Made by a program: the position numbers and the translations under genes. Of a stretch of 45,248 nucleotides of DNA, positions 26,778 to 34,825 are shown piece after piece. The notes beneath the pieces were generated by a model. The model was not told where the DNA came from and made no database searches. It saw only the letters and a program-made list of their open reading frames with translations. The stretch comes from Lacticaseibacillus yichunensis. GTDB taxonomy: Bacteria > Bacillota > Bacilli > Lactobacillales > Lactobacillaceae. Every line of letters begins with the position of its first letter. Position 1 is the first letter of the stretch. The DNA lies in the NCBI RefSeq assembly GCF_003946405.1, contig NZ_RHOG01000020.1, positions 1 to 45,248 of the forward strand, read 5' to 3'.

Positions 26778-27068
26778 ATGGCAGATGTCCTGGTCGACGC
26801 ACTCTATATTCTCAGCGAATTTCTTTTTCTTCCGGTAGCTGTTTCGCCCGCATCGTAGCGGCGACTTTGGCTGCGGCTGGCGCTGGCGATTCTACTAAAC
26901 ACTGCGTTGATGGGCAGTGGTGTCCTGTTGTTCGTGAATGGCCTGGGTGGCCCGAAGTGGCTGCCGCTGGTCGGTGGCGCCTTGGTAATCGGCGTCTTCG
27001 GTTTTTTGATAGGCTATTCGCTACGCAATTTTTGGCGGGCCTACCAAGCGTCGCGCACCGCAAAATGA
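26778..27068 (+). pseudogene. Small membrane protein gene interrupted by an in-frame TAG
   Basis: After AGGAGG and an ATG at 26778, the frame gives MADVLVDALYILSEFLFLPV and six more residues, then TAG at 26856-26858. It continues in the same frame without another stop to TGA at 27066-27068. The second part has two hydrophobic helices and a basic end (NFWRAYQASRTAK). With the TAG read as a sense codon the product would be 96 residues. One CAG-to-TAG change would explain it. Readthrough or reinitiation cannot be excluded. It is 12 nt after the kinase. Confidence 0.7.
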
Positions 27069-27090
27069 GACCAGACATTTCTAATCAGAA

Positions 27091-27117
27091 CACTCGGCTA
27101 CGGCTGGGTGTTTTTTT
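27091..27117 (+). terminator. Terminator of the two-component operon
   Basis: CACTCGGC pairs with GCTGGGTG (with G-U pairs) and is followed by seven T. Confidence 0.8.
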
Positions 27118-27175
27118 ATGTCGATACAGGCGAAATCGATTTCATTAGAATCAAATGTGTCGCAGGAATTAGAAA

Positions 27176-27204
27176 TTGCTTTTTTCAGAAACGTTCGGTA
27201 GAAT
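27176..27204 (+). promoter_or_regulatory. Promoter of the metal ABC transporter
   Basis: TTGCTT and TAGAAT are separated by 17 nt, 48 nt before the first gene. Confidence 0.65.
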
Positions 27205-27219
27205 GACGATATAGACAAA

Positions 27220-27235
27220 GTTAGGCTCGCCTAAC
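27220..27235. promoter_or_regulatory. DtxR/MntR-type operator
   Basis: GTTAGGCTCGCCTAAC is a perfect 7-2-7 palindrome of the TTAGG/CCTAA class bound by DtxR/MntR/IdeR metal repressors. It lies just after the predicted transcription start and before the AAAGGAGG of the ATPase gene. Binding there would block transcription when manganese (or iron) is plentiful. The repressor gene is not in this window. Confidence 0.75.
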
Positions 27236-27252
27236 CAAAGGAGGAATTATCT

Positions 27253-28038
27253 ATGCTCAGAGTCAAGGGCCTGTCCGCGGCATACGAAGGGACCCCGATC
27301 TTCTCTGACGTGTCTGTCGATTTTGCACCGGGTAAGATCACTGGCATCATCGGACCAAATGGCGCAGGCAAATCAACATTGATCAAAAATATGCTGAACT
27401 TGGTGAAACCGGTGAACGGGTACGCGGATTTTAATGGCGTTCCGCTGGTGAAACAAGCGGCCTCCGTTGCCTATATCGAGCAACGCGCGGAGATCGATCT
27501 GACTTTTCCCATCGACGTCTTGGATGTGATCGTGATGGGTACCTATCCGAAACTTGGATGGTTCAAGGTGCCTGGTAAAACGCAGCGTGCCCAAGCCAAG
27601 GCGGCGCTTTCAAAGGTCGGATTGAGTGACTTTGCCCATCGTCAGATCGGCAACCTCTCTGGCGGGCAGCTGCAGCGCGTGTTCGTTGCGCGGGCCATCG
27701 TTCAGGAGGCGCCGCTGGTCTTCATGGATGAGCCGTTCGTTGGCATCGACATGCAAAGTGAGGCCGAGATCATTCGCATTCTCAAGGAATGGCGGGCGGC
27801 GGGCAAAACAATCGTCGTGGTCCATCATGATCTCAACAAGGTCAGCCAGTATTTCGATGAGCTGGTGATCATGAGTCCGGGCGCTGGCATTGTCGCGCAC
27901 GGGCCGGTAGATGAGGTCTTCACGCAAGCCAATATTCAGGCGGCCTTCTCGCCAGATCTCGGCAATGTGTTGTTTGGGTCCGGTAAGGCCGAGACGGCAG
28001 GCGCCGCGCAAAAACAGGAGGTGGCCTTCAATGACTAG
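27253..28038 (+). CDS. Manganese/zinc ABC transporter, ATP-binding protein
   Basis: A 261-residue ABC ATPase with Walker A GPNGAGKST, signature LSGGQLQR, Walker B LVFMDEP and switch His (VVHHD). The sequence style is that of metal-uptake ATPases of the MntB/PsaB/SitB type. AAAGGAGG precedes the ATG. It overlaps the permease by 8 nt. Confidence 0.93.
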   Translation: MLRVKGLSAAYEGTPIFSDVSVDFAPGKITGIIGPNGAGKSTLIKNMLNLVKPVNGYADFNGVPLVKQAASVAYIEQRAEIDLTFPIDVLDVIVMGTYPKLGWFKVPGKTQRAQAKAALSKVGLSDFAHRQIGNLSGGQLQRVFVARAIVQEAPLVFMDEPFVGIDMQSEAEIIRILKEWRAAGKTIVVVHHDLNKVSQYFDELVIMSPGAGIVAHGPVDEVFTQANIQAAFSPDLGNVLFGSGKAETAGAAQKQEVAFND

Positions 28039-28888
28039 TCTTGTCGCATTTTTCAACGGCTTGATGCAGTACAACTTCCTACAGACGGCACTGATCACCG
28101 CCATCATGGTTGGAGTCATGTCCGGTATCATCGGCAGTTTCATTATTTTGCGCGGGATGTCGCTGATGGGGGATGCAATCTCCCACGCGGTGCTGCCGGG
28201 TGTGGCCGTTGCCTACATGCTTGGCATCAACGTCGTCTTCGGGGCTGCCTTCTTCGGCATTTTGGCCGCCCTGTTGATTGGGTTTGTGGCCGATCGCACC
28301 AAGTTGAAAAATGATACTGCGATCGGCATCGTTTTCTCCGCCTTTTTCGCCTTGGGGTTTATTTTGATCTCGCTGGCGGAGAGCTCGACGAACTTGCATC
28401 ACGTGCTGTTTGGCAACGTGCTGGCGGTATCCGATTCCGACCTGTTGCTGACAAATGCGGTGCTGGTCGTGGTCGTTTTGTTCACCGTCTTATTTTACAA
28501 GGAACTGCTGGTCTCCTCCTTTGATCCGCATTACGCGCAGGCATATGGGCTGAAGGTGCAAGTGCTACATTATGGCCTGATGTTGATGCTGACGCTGGTG
28601 ACCGTGTCCGCCTTGCAAACAGTTGGCATCATCCTGATTGTTGCAATGCTGGTCACGCCGGCTGCGACTGCCTTCTTGTGGACGGAGAACATGGGCGTGA
28701 TGCTGGTGTTGTCCGCGTCGATCGGCGCCGTGTCCGCATTGATCGGGTTGTATTTCAGCTATACCTTCAACTGGGCGTCCGGCCCGGCAATCGTGTTGAC
28801 CGCCGCCGTCCTGTTTTTACTCTCGTTCATTCTCTCGCCAAAACAGGGCCTGCTCCGTCAGCTGAAGGGTGGTGCCGCCAATGCTTAA
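28031..28888 (+). CDS. Manganese/zinc ABC transporter, permease
   Basis: A 285-residue ABC-3 family permease with about eight membrane helices. The conserved GDAISHAVLPGVAVAY motif contacts the ATPase. The ATG at 28031 is set by AGGAGGTG before it and by the family N-terminus; the frame is open further upstream inside the ATPase gene. It overlaps the binding-protein gene by 8 nt. Confidence 0.93.
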   Translation: MTSLVAFFNGLMQYNFLQTALITAIMVGVMSGIIGSFIILRGMSLMGDAISHAVLPGVAVAYMLGINVVFGAAFFGILAALLIGFVADRTKLKNDTAIGIVFSAFFALGFILISLAESSTNLHHVLFGNVLAVSDSDLLLTNAVLVVVVLFTVLFYKELLVSSFDPHYAQAYGLKVQVLHYGLMLMLTLVTVSALQTVGIILIVAMLVTPAATAFLWTENMGVMLVLSASIGAVSALIGLYFSYTFNWASGPAIVLTAAVLFLLSFILSPKQGLLRQLKGGAANA

Positions 28889-29816
28889 GCGCCTGGGTAT
28901 CACCAGTCTGTTGCTGGCGGCGGTGACCGGCTTTGTCTTGTGGTTCGTGAATGCCAAACCGGTCCGGGTGATGGGCGATGCCAGCACAATGCGAATCGTC
29001 ACCACCAATTCGATTTTGGAAGACATGACCGAGCAAGTAGTTGGCAGCCGCGCGGAAGTGTATAGTATCGTGCCGCGCGGACAAGATCCTCACGAATACG
29101 AGCCGAAGCCATCCGACGCCCAAGCCACCGCGGCCGCGGATTTGATCTTCCATAACGGGCTCAAGCTCGAGACCGGTGGCAACGGCTGGTTCACAAAATT
29201 GGTGGCCAATGCCGGCAAACGGGACAACAAAGAAGTCTTTGCGGCATCTGAAGGCGTCACAGCTCGGTATGTGAACGGCGACAAAAACTCCCCGGATCCG
29301 CACGCCTGGCTGGATATCGCCAATGGGATTCGGTACATCAAAAACATTGCGGCGGCCGTGATCGACAAAGATCCGGCGCATGCAAAAGAGTATCAAGCCA
29401 ACGCTGATGCCTACATCGCCAAACTCACCAAGTTGGACCAGGCGGCCAAGCAACAATTTGCCGACATCCCGGCGGCCAAAAAACTGCTGGTGACCTCTGA
29501 AGGCGCGTTCCAGTATTTCAGCGCGGCCTACGATCTGACGCCGACCTTCATCTGGGCAATCAACACCGAATCCCAGGGGACGCCAGAACAATTGCGCACC
29601 GTTTTGGCCAAGATCGAGGCCAGTGACGTGCCAGTGCTGTTCGTCGAGACCTCGGTGTCGAAAAAGGCGATGCAAAAAGTCAGCCAGGATAGTGGCAAGC
29701 CAATCTACGCGACACTGTTCACGGATTCCCTCGCCAAAAAAGGTCAGAAAGGCGACACCTACCTGACCATGATGCAATGGAATCTGTCTCACATTCATGC
29801 GGGATTGGCACAGTGA
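28881..29816 (+). CDS. Metal-binding protein of the ABC transporter (cluster A-I), no lipobox
   Basis: A 311-residue substrate-binding protein of the PsaA/MtsA/SitA type. The four metal ligands are visible as His71 (DPHEYEP), His141 (DPHAWLD), Glu207 (TSEGAF) and Asp282 (FTDSLA), almost the same spacing as PsaA. A hydrophobic N-terminal segment (about residues 8-27) is present, but the protein has no cysteine at all, so it cannot be a lipoprotein. It is probably held by an uncleaved helix or secreted. AAGGGTGG precedes the ATG. Confidence 0.92.
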   Translation: MLKRLGITSLLLAAVTGFVLWFVNAKPVRVMGDASTMRIVTTNSILEDMTEQVVGSRAEVYSIVPRGQDPHEYEPKPSDAQATAAADLIFHNGLKLETGGNGWFTKLVANAGKRDNKEVFAASEGVTARYVNGDKNSPDPHAWLDIANGIRYIKNIAAAVIDKDPAHAKEYQANADAYIAKLTKLDQAAKQQFADIPAAKKLLVTSEGAFQYFSAAYDLTPTFIWAINTESQGTPEQLRTVLAKIEASDVPVLFVETSVSKKAMQKVSQDSGKPIYATLFTDSLAKKGQKGDTYLTMMQWNLSHIHAGLAQ

Positions 29817-29938
29817 TCGCAATTGGCTAAAGGCAAGTGACTGGGCCAGGTTTGCGCTCCATCCCAAAAGTGCTCGGCGCCGCACCCTTTTTTCCTTTGT
29901 GCTACAATGAGCGTAAATTAACTTGTGGGGTGCGGGGT

Positions 29939-30373
29939 ATGCAGAAGTATTACATTGTTGACAGCTCGATTCTGCCTGAGGTCGTTGACAAGGTGATCCG
30001 GGCGCGCACGATGATCGAAAATGGGCAGGTGCGGCAGGTCTCAGAAGCCGTCAAGCGAGTCGGGATCAGTCGGGGCACCTATTATAAGTACAAAGATTAC
30101 GTTTTTTTGCCCGAGGCGGGTCTGACCCAGCGCAAGGCCGTGATCTCCCTGATGTTACATCATGACCGCGGAATCCTGTCTGAGGTGCTCAACGCGATCT
30201 CGGCGGCAAACGGCAGTATTATCACGATCAACCAGAACATTCCGATTCACGATTGGGCCAGTGTGGTGATCTCGTTTGATATCTCCAATCTGGAAGGGAC
30301 GATCGACGAATTGCTGGATGTGCTGCGGGCGTCCCGTGGGGTGACCGATGTGACCTTGATCTCAGTTGAATGA
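29939..30373 (+). CDS. ACT-domain protein, PheB/UPF0735 family
   Basis: A 144-residue protein. An N-terminal helix-turn-helix-like part (VSEAVKRVGISRGTYYKYKD) precedes a C-terminal ACT domain (RGILSEVLNAISAANGSIITINQ). ACT domains bind small ligands, often amino acids; this family is often called PheB without firm function. The ATG at 29939 follows a GGGGTGCGGGG stretch. TGCTACAAT at 29910-29918 is a likely extended -10. Confidence 0.88.
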   Translation: MQKYYIVDSSILPEVVDKVIRARTMIENGQVRQVSEAVKRVGISRGTYYKYKDYVFLPEAGLTQRKAVISLMLHHDRGILSEVLNAISAANGSIITINQNIPIHDWASVVISFDISNLEGTIDELLDVLRASRGVTDVTLISVE

Positions 30374-30389
30374 GCGCGGCGCAAAAAGC

Positions 30390-30568
30390 GGAAGTGGGAC
30401 AAATGGCGTTTTTGGGTCCGACAGGTAAGTGTTCCAAGCGCTAGGTTCGAACTTTGGACCAGGTGATTGGGACCTTAGCTGCTCGGACCCGGACATTTGG
30501 CCCACGACACTGCTGTAACATTAGTGCACCAAAAAGGACCCGGGAAACTTTTGTCCCGGGTCCTTTTT
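30390..30568 (+). repeat. Intergenic structured repeat family R, copy 2, with terminator
   Basis: This copy is full length without the insertion seen in copy 1. The arms GTGGGACAAATG/CATTTGGCCCAC and GGGTCCGA/TCGGACCC are intact, and CACTGCTGTAACATTAGTG forms the next hairpin. It ends in a near-perfect symmetrical hairpin (AAAAAGGACCCGGGA with TCCCGGGTCCTTTTT, 30531-30568), which terminates both the ACT gene (plus) and the RpiR gene (minus). Confidence 0.9.
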
Positions 30569-30592
30569 GTGTCCTGTGATCTTGCGGAAAAA

Positions 30593-31450
30593 TCAGCTCA
30601 GTTGATGATCTTCCAGCTGTTGATATTTATGACGCAGCGCCCCGACATGATGCTGATAATCGCGGGCATAGACGAGCGCAAACAGAACATTCAGGACATA
30701 GTCAAACGCCGCTTGTGAGGCGAAGGTCCCGATCTTCATCACATCGAATTCTTTTTGCGTGATGATCAGCGCAACATCCGCCAGTTGATTCAGCGGCGAG
30801 TTGACGTTACCACTGAGCAGCAGAAGCGGCACGCTGGCATTGGTCAAAAACTGCATCAGTTGTTCGGCGCGCGGCGTCTTGCCACCATACGTGATGAAGA
30901 TGGCACAGTCGTCTTCAGTCAGGTTCGCCGCGGTCCAGGCCTCATCGGCATACTCATCCGCGATCACCGCAAACTTGTTGAGCTTGATCAGGCGATTTTG
31001 CAAACTGCGCGCCCGAATCTGTGAATCGCCGCTGGCAAACAGGAAGATACGCTTGGCATCATCGATCAGATCGGCGGCGCGGGTGAGGTCGGCCTGCTGA
31101 AGTTGCGTCAGCGCGCGCGCCACCGCGGCCTGGGTCAGATCGGCCATTTTTTTTGCGATGGTCATGGTGCTGTCAGTCGGCATGAAGGGAAAATTTGCAT
31201 CGACTGGCTCCGGCGTTTGAAGCGCGGCGGCTGCGGCCTGGGCGATCGCCACGCGGAGCTCCTTGTAGCCGGCGTAACCGAGCTTTTTTGCCAAACGAAC
31301 GATTGCCGAGTGTGAGGTGTAAGTCTTGGCGGCCAGCTCCTCGATGGAAAGGGCGGGGATGCTGGCGAGATGAGTTTGAATATAGCCAGCCAGCCGCTGC
31401 TCGGTCGCGGTCAGGCCTTCTGTTTGCGTCAATGCGTCTGTGAGTAACAT
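30593..31450 (-). CDS. RpiR/MurR-family transcription regulator
   Basis: A 285-residue regulator with an N-terminal helix-turn-helix of the RpiR type (about residues 1-75, LSIEELAAKTYTSHSAIVRLAKKLGY). A SIS sugar-phosphate-binding domain (about 115-250) follows. The start at 31450 has GGAGATAGG just upstream; an in-frame ATG 33 nt further up lacks one. It is divergent from the two oxidoreductases and probably controls them in response to a sugar phosphate (inference). Confidence 0.92.
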   Translation of the reverse strand: MLLTDALTQTEGLTATEQRLAGYIQTHLASIPALSIEELAAKTYTSHSAIVRLAKKLGYAGYKELRVAIAQAAAAALQTPEPVDANFPFMPTDSTMTIAKKMADLTQAAVARALTQLQQADLTRAADLIDDAKRIFLFASGDSQIRARSLQNRLIKLNKFAVIADEYADEAWTAANLTEDDCAIFITYGGKTPRAEQLMQFLTNASVPLLLLSGNVNSPLNQLADVALIITQKEFDVMKIGTFASQAAFDYVLNVLFALVYARDYQHHVGALRHKYQQLEDHQLS

Positions 31451-31596
31451 CCTATCTCCAATCTGGCCGAAATGTTCAACCACGTTGTTTTTCCAATCGA
31501 AAGGCTGGTCGGTTTCGGTCTAAGTGGCAGCGCGTTCGCCGTCAAAGCAAAGAACTTGTTACACTGAGTATAACCCTACATGGAGGTCTTCACATC

Positions 31597-32634
31597 ATGA
31601 CAAAATTAACGATCGCATATATTGGCAATGGGAAAAGCACCAACCGCTATCATCTGCCGTTTGCGCTGAAGCAGGCGGACAAGATCACCGTCAAGACGAT
31701 CTATGCCCGCCACGATGATCACACCTGGGCACGCATCCCGGGTGTTCATTATACAACGGACATCAACGATATTTATAATGATGATTCGATCCAGCTGGTG
31801 GTGGTCGCTACCCCAGCCGAGACGCATTATACGCTGGCAAAGGAAGCCTTGACCCGCGGTAAAAACGTGCTGGTGGAAAAGCCATTCACCGAGACGGTCG
31901 CCGAGGCGCGTGAACTATTTGATCTGGCCAAGGCGAAAGGCCTGATGATCCAATGCTACCAAAATCGGCGCTTCGACTCCGATTTTCTCACTGTCCAGCA
32001 GGTGATCGAAAGTGGCAAGCTCGGCGATCTGCTGGAGGTCGAGGATACTTTCGATTACTTCCGCCCGGAAACCCCGGAAAATAGTACCTTCTCGGCAGCT
32101 GGCAGCTTTCTCTACGGCCATGCGTGCCACACGCTGGATCAGATCATCTCCTATTTTGGCAAACCGGATTCGGTGCACAGTGATGTTCGCCAGTTGCTTG
32201 GGCGCGGGAAGATGAACGATTATTTTGACCTGGATCTGTATTATGGCAAGATCAAGGTCGCTGTGAAATCCAGCTTTTTCCGGTTGGTGCCACGGCCGAG
32301 CTTTTCCGTGTACGGCAAACGCGGCGTCTTCATCAAGCAGGGGATGGATCGGCAGGAGACCCACCTGAAGATGTTTTACATGCCGACGCATCCGGACTTT
32401 GGGCTGGATCGGCCGGAAGATTATGGAACCTTGACGTATGTGGATGACAACGGCCAATATCATCAGGAAAAAGTCGTGTCGGCCATTGGCGATTACAGCC
32501 GCGTGTATGCGGGGTTGTATGAGACGCTGATCAATGGCAAGCCAAAAGCGGTCAAGGACGAAGAGACCTTGTTGCAATTGCAAATATTGCAGGACGGCAT
32601 CCAGCCGTTGGTCGACCAGGAAGAAGGTAAGTGA
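31597..32634 (+). CDS. Gfo/Idh/MocA-family oxidoreductase 1
   Basis: A 345-residue NAD(P)-dependent dehydrogenase with an N-terminal Rossmann fold (AYIGNGKSTNRYHLPF), the conserved EKPFTETVAEA motif, and a C-terminal alpha/beta domain. Substrates in this family are sugars, inositols or similar; this one is unknown. ATGGAGG precedes the ATG. The next gene starts 1 nt after its stop. Confidence 0.9.
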   Translation: MTKLTIAYIGNGKSTNRYHLPFALKQADKITVKTIYARHDDHTWARIPGVHYTTDINDIYNDDSIQLVVVATPAETHYTLAKEALTRGKNVLVEKPFTETVAEARELFDLAKAKGLMIQCYQNRRFDSDFLTVQQVIESGKLGDLLEVEDTFDYFRPETPENSTFSAAGSFLYGHACHTLDQIISYFGKPDSVHSDVRQLLGRGKMNDYFDLDLYYGKIKVAVKSSFFRLVPRPSFSVYGKRGVFIKQGMDRQETHLKMFYMPTHPDFGLDRPEDYGTLTYVDDNGQYHQEKVVSAIGDYSRVYAGLYETLINGKPKAVKDEETLLQLQILQDGIQPLVDQEEGK

Positions 32635-32635
32635 T

Positions 32636-33613
32636 ATGAAGCTTGCGATTCTTGGCGCAGGGAAGATCGTACATGATTTTTTGCCGATGGTGCAGGCACT
32701 GCCGGCAATCGAGGTCGCGGCCATTTGCGGGTTACCACAAGATGCACCGGAAATGACGCGCCTGGCTGATCAGTTTCCGATCGGGCATGTCTATACTGAT
32801 ATCAATGAGGGACTTGCAGATCCGGCTGTCGACACGGTGTATGTTGCGTTGCCCAATTCGCTTCATTTTCGTTTCGCCAAATTGGCACTCGAGGCTGGCA
32901 AAAATGTGATCTGCGAAAAGCCGTTCACGCTGCACTTGGCAGAGCTTGAGACCTTGAAAGACATCGCCGCGGCGAAAGGGGTCTTGTTGCTTGAGGCAAT
33001 CACCAATCAGTATCTGACTAATTATCAGCAGATCAAGGCGGATCTGCCTAAGCTCGGCGACATCAAGATCGTGTCGTGTAACTATTCGCAGTATTCCTCA
33101 CGCTATGATGCGTTTAAAGAGGGAACGGTGCTGCCAGTCTTTGACCCTAAACTGGGCGGCGGGGCCCTGATGGACTTGAACATTTACAATATCCATTTTG
33201 TGGTAGGCCTACTGGGTAAGCCGGTGGCGGTGCATTATTTTGCCAATATCGACCGTGGCGTGGATACGTCGGGTATTTTGACACTGACTTATCCGACCTG
33301 CCAGGCGCTGTGCATCGCCGCCAAGGATTGTGCGGCGCCGGTGACGTCCAGCATTCAAGGCGATGCGGGGTCCATCATTGTTGAAGGGCCGACCAATACC
33401 GTTGAGCGCTTCGACGAGACCCTCAATGGCCAGCCAAGCATCCAGGTAGATCGGCGTGTGTCGGATCACCGAATGTTCCAAGAGTTCGATAATTTTGAGC
33501 GCATCATTCGCTTGGCGGATCACGCGGAAGCGGACCAGCGGATGGCACACAGTGAGGCTGTGATGCAGGTGGTAGATGCGGCACTCAATGATGCGGGCAT
33601 CACGCTGGGCTAA
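32636..33613 (+). CDS. Gfo/Idh/MocA-family oxidoreductase 2
   Basis: A 325-residue paralogue with Rossmann motif ILGAGKIVHDF and EKPFTLHLAEL. The ATG at 32636 is supported by GAAGGTAAG; the open frame upstream lies inside the first gene. The two enzymes differ clearly in sequence and may act in successive steps or as a pair. They are divergent from an RpiR regulator. Confidence 0.9.
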   Translation: MKLAILGAGKIVHDFLPMVQALPAIEVAAICGLPQDAPEMTRLADQFPIGHVYTDINEGLADPAVDTVYVALPNSLHFRFAKLALEAGKNVICEKPFTLHLAELETLKDIAAAKGVLLLEAITNQYLTNYQQIKADLPKLGDIKIVSCNYSQYSSRYDAFKEGTVLPVFDPKLGGGALMDLNIYNIHFVVGLLGKPVAVHYFANIDRGVDTSGILTLTYPTCQALCIAAKDCAAPVTSSIQGDAGSIIVEGPTNTVERFDETLNGQPSIQVDRRVSDHRMFQEFDNFERIIRLADHAEADQRMAHSEAVMQVVDAALNDAGITLG

Positions 33614-33636
33614 CAAACGTCTTTATAAATGAGAAA

Positions 33637-33674
33637 AATAGGGCGCTGATCGTTACTGCGATTGGAGCCCTATT
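33637..33674 (+). terminator. Hairpin after the oxidoreductases
   Basis: AATAGGGC and GCCCTATT form an 8-bp stem with a 22-nt loop and an AT-rich tail rather than a clean T-run. A terminator is likely but not certain. Confidence 0.5.
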
Positions 33675-33740
33675 AATATTTAGTTGCAATCTTGGTGAGA
33701 AGATGATAATTTGATTAAATAAATTGCTTGTGGGGAAGTG

Positions 33741-34250
33741 ATGGACATGACGCGTCCAGTAAAGGTGGCGGCGTTGTTCTTGCTCGGGCTGTTGATCATC
33801 TTGCCGGCTTTGGCGCTGACAACGGCGATCGTGGCACTCAGTTTAATGGTGACTGGCCTAGCTGCGGCTGGCATCGCGAGCGGGCTGTTGGTCGCGGTCA
33901 GTGGGACATTGGCCGGTGCTCTACTTGTGGCGGCCGGGATGCTGCTCGGGCTCCAGTTTATCCATTTTCACCAAGGAGAACTGAATTATGTCGTGGCCGG
34001 GGTGCGCCATCACCCGCCTGTCTGCATCGATCTGTCGGGGCGCACGATCTGCCGCCATATTTGGGCAAAGGAGCGCCTTTTTCATTCGCAAGGGGAGCAT
34101 TTATTCGCTGCGATCGAGCACAGCATTGAGACCTATTTTGCCGTCGATCTCCGGGATTACTTGCTCCATCAGGCCACCGATCAACACGGGGTGGCCGTTG
34201 TCGAGGTCATGGTCCTTGCAGACGAAGAAGATTTTCACTTTTCACTTTAG
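33741..34250 (+). CDS. Membrane protein of unknown function
   Basis: A 169-residue protein whose first 80 residues form two long hydrophobic, alanine- and leucine-rich helices. The soluble part contains several His and Cys (VRHHPPVCIDLSGRTICRHI) and ends in an acidic stretch. I do not recognise a family. A GTG one codon upstream is an alternative start; GGGGAAG lies before both. It sits alone between the oxidoreductases and repeat R copy 3. Confidence 0.65.
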   Translation: MDMTRPVKVAALFLLGLLIILPALALTTAIVALSLMVTGLAAAGIASGLLVAVSGTLAGALLVAAGMLLGLQFIHFHQGELNYVVAGVRHHPPVCIDLSGRTICRHIWAKERLFHSQGEHLFAAIEHSIETYFAVDLRDYLLHQATDQHGVAVVEVMVLADEEDFHFSL

Positions 34251-34257
34251 GTAGGAT

Positions 34258-34436
34258 GGAAGTGGGACAAATGTCGTTCTTGGGTCCGACAGGTAAGTGT
34301 TCCAAGCGCCGGGTCCGAACTTTGGGCCAGGTGATTGGAGCCTTAGCTGCTCGGACCCGGACATTTGGCCCACGACACTGCAGTCACATTAGTGCACTAT
34401 ACTGGAACTGGGAAAGTTTTGTCCCAGTTCCTTTTC
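34258..34436 (+). repeat. Intergenic structured repeat family R, copy 3, with terminator
   Basis: Third copy, in the same orientation as the others and directly after the 33741 gene. Pairing arms are conserved. The final hairpin has changed sequence but keeps pairing (GGAACTGGGA/TCCCAGTTCC) and ends in TTTT, so it terminates the upstream gene. Confidence 0.9.
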
Positions 34437-34493
34437 GCGCTCCGCCAATCTGTGAGGGCGCGCTCGATTTTGGCCTCAAAACCACAGGAGCCG

Positions 34494-34814
34494 TTATTCT
34501 CCGGATTCTTTCTTCTTTTCGATCAAATGCCAGGTGCTGGGCCAACGCATGCCGGTAAAGCCGGTGTATTCGATGGAAAACTGGAAGTGCTGGCCCAGCG
34601 CAGTAATTACCTGCTCGAGTTCGCTGAGGTCGCCGGTGGCACTGTGCAGTGGGGTGGACTTCAGCCGGTGGCCGAGGGCTTGCTGATTGAAAAAGAAGTT
34701 GATGGCGTGGTCATAAGGGTCGTTGGCGACCAGTAGCCAGTAACGGGTATTCCGGCGTTGCGCAAAAAGTGGCTGAATTCGGGCGACGATCAAATCAACA
34801 TCTCGGCGATCCAT
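34494..34814 (-). CDS. Small protein cotranscribed with the Y-family polymerase
   Basis: A 106-residue soluble protein (MDRRDVDLIVARIQPLFAQR) with no domain I recognise. Its ribosome binding site (GAAGG) overlaps the polymerase stop codon and its ATG is 11 nt downstream, so it is almost certainly translated from the same LexA-controlled message. A role in DNA damage tolerance is inferred from context only. Confidence 0.75.
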   Translation of the reverse strand: MDRRDVDLIVARIQPLFAQRRNTRYWLLVANDPYDHAINFFFNQQALGHRLKSTPLHSATGDLSELEQVITALGQHFQFSIEYTGFTGMRWPSTWHLIEKKKESGE

Positions 34815-34825
34815 TGGTAAGCCTT

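Noticed and set aside
30497-30718. Small frames beginning MAHDTAV at 30497 and 34365
   Set aside because: They lie in family R repeats, have TTG starts without ribosome binding sites and diverge right after the repeat.
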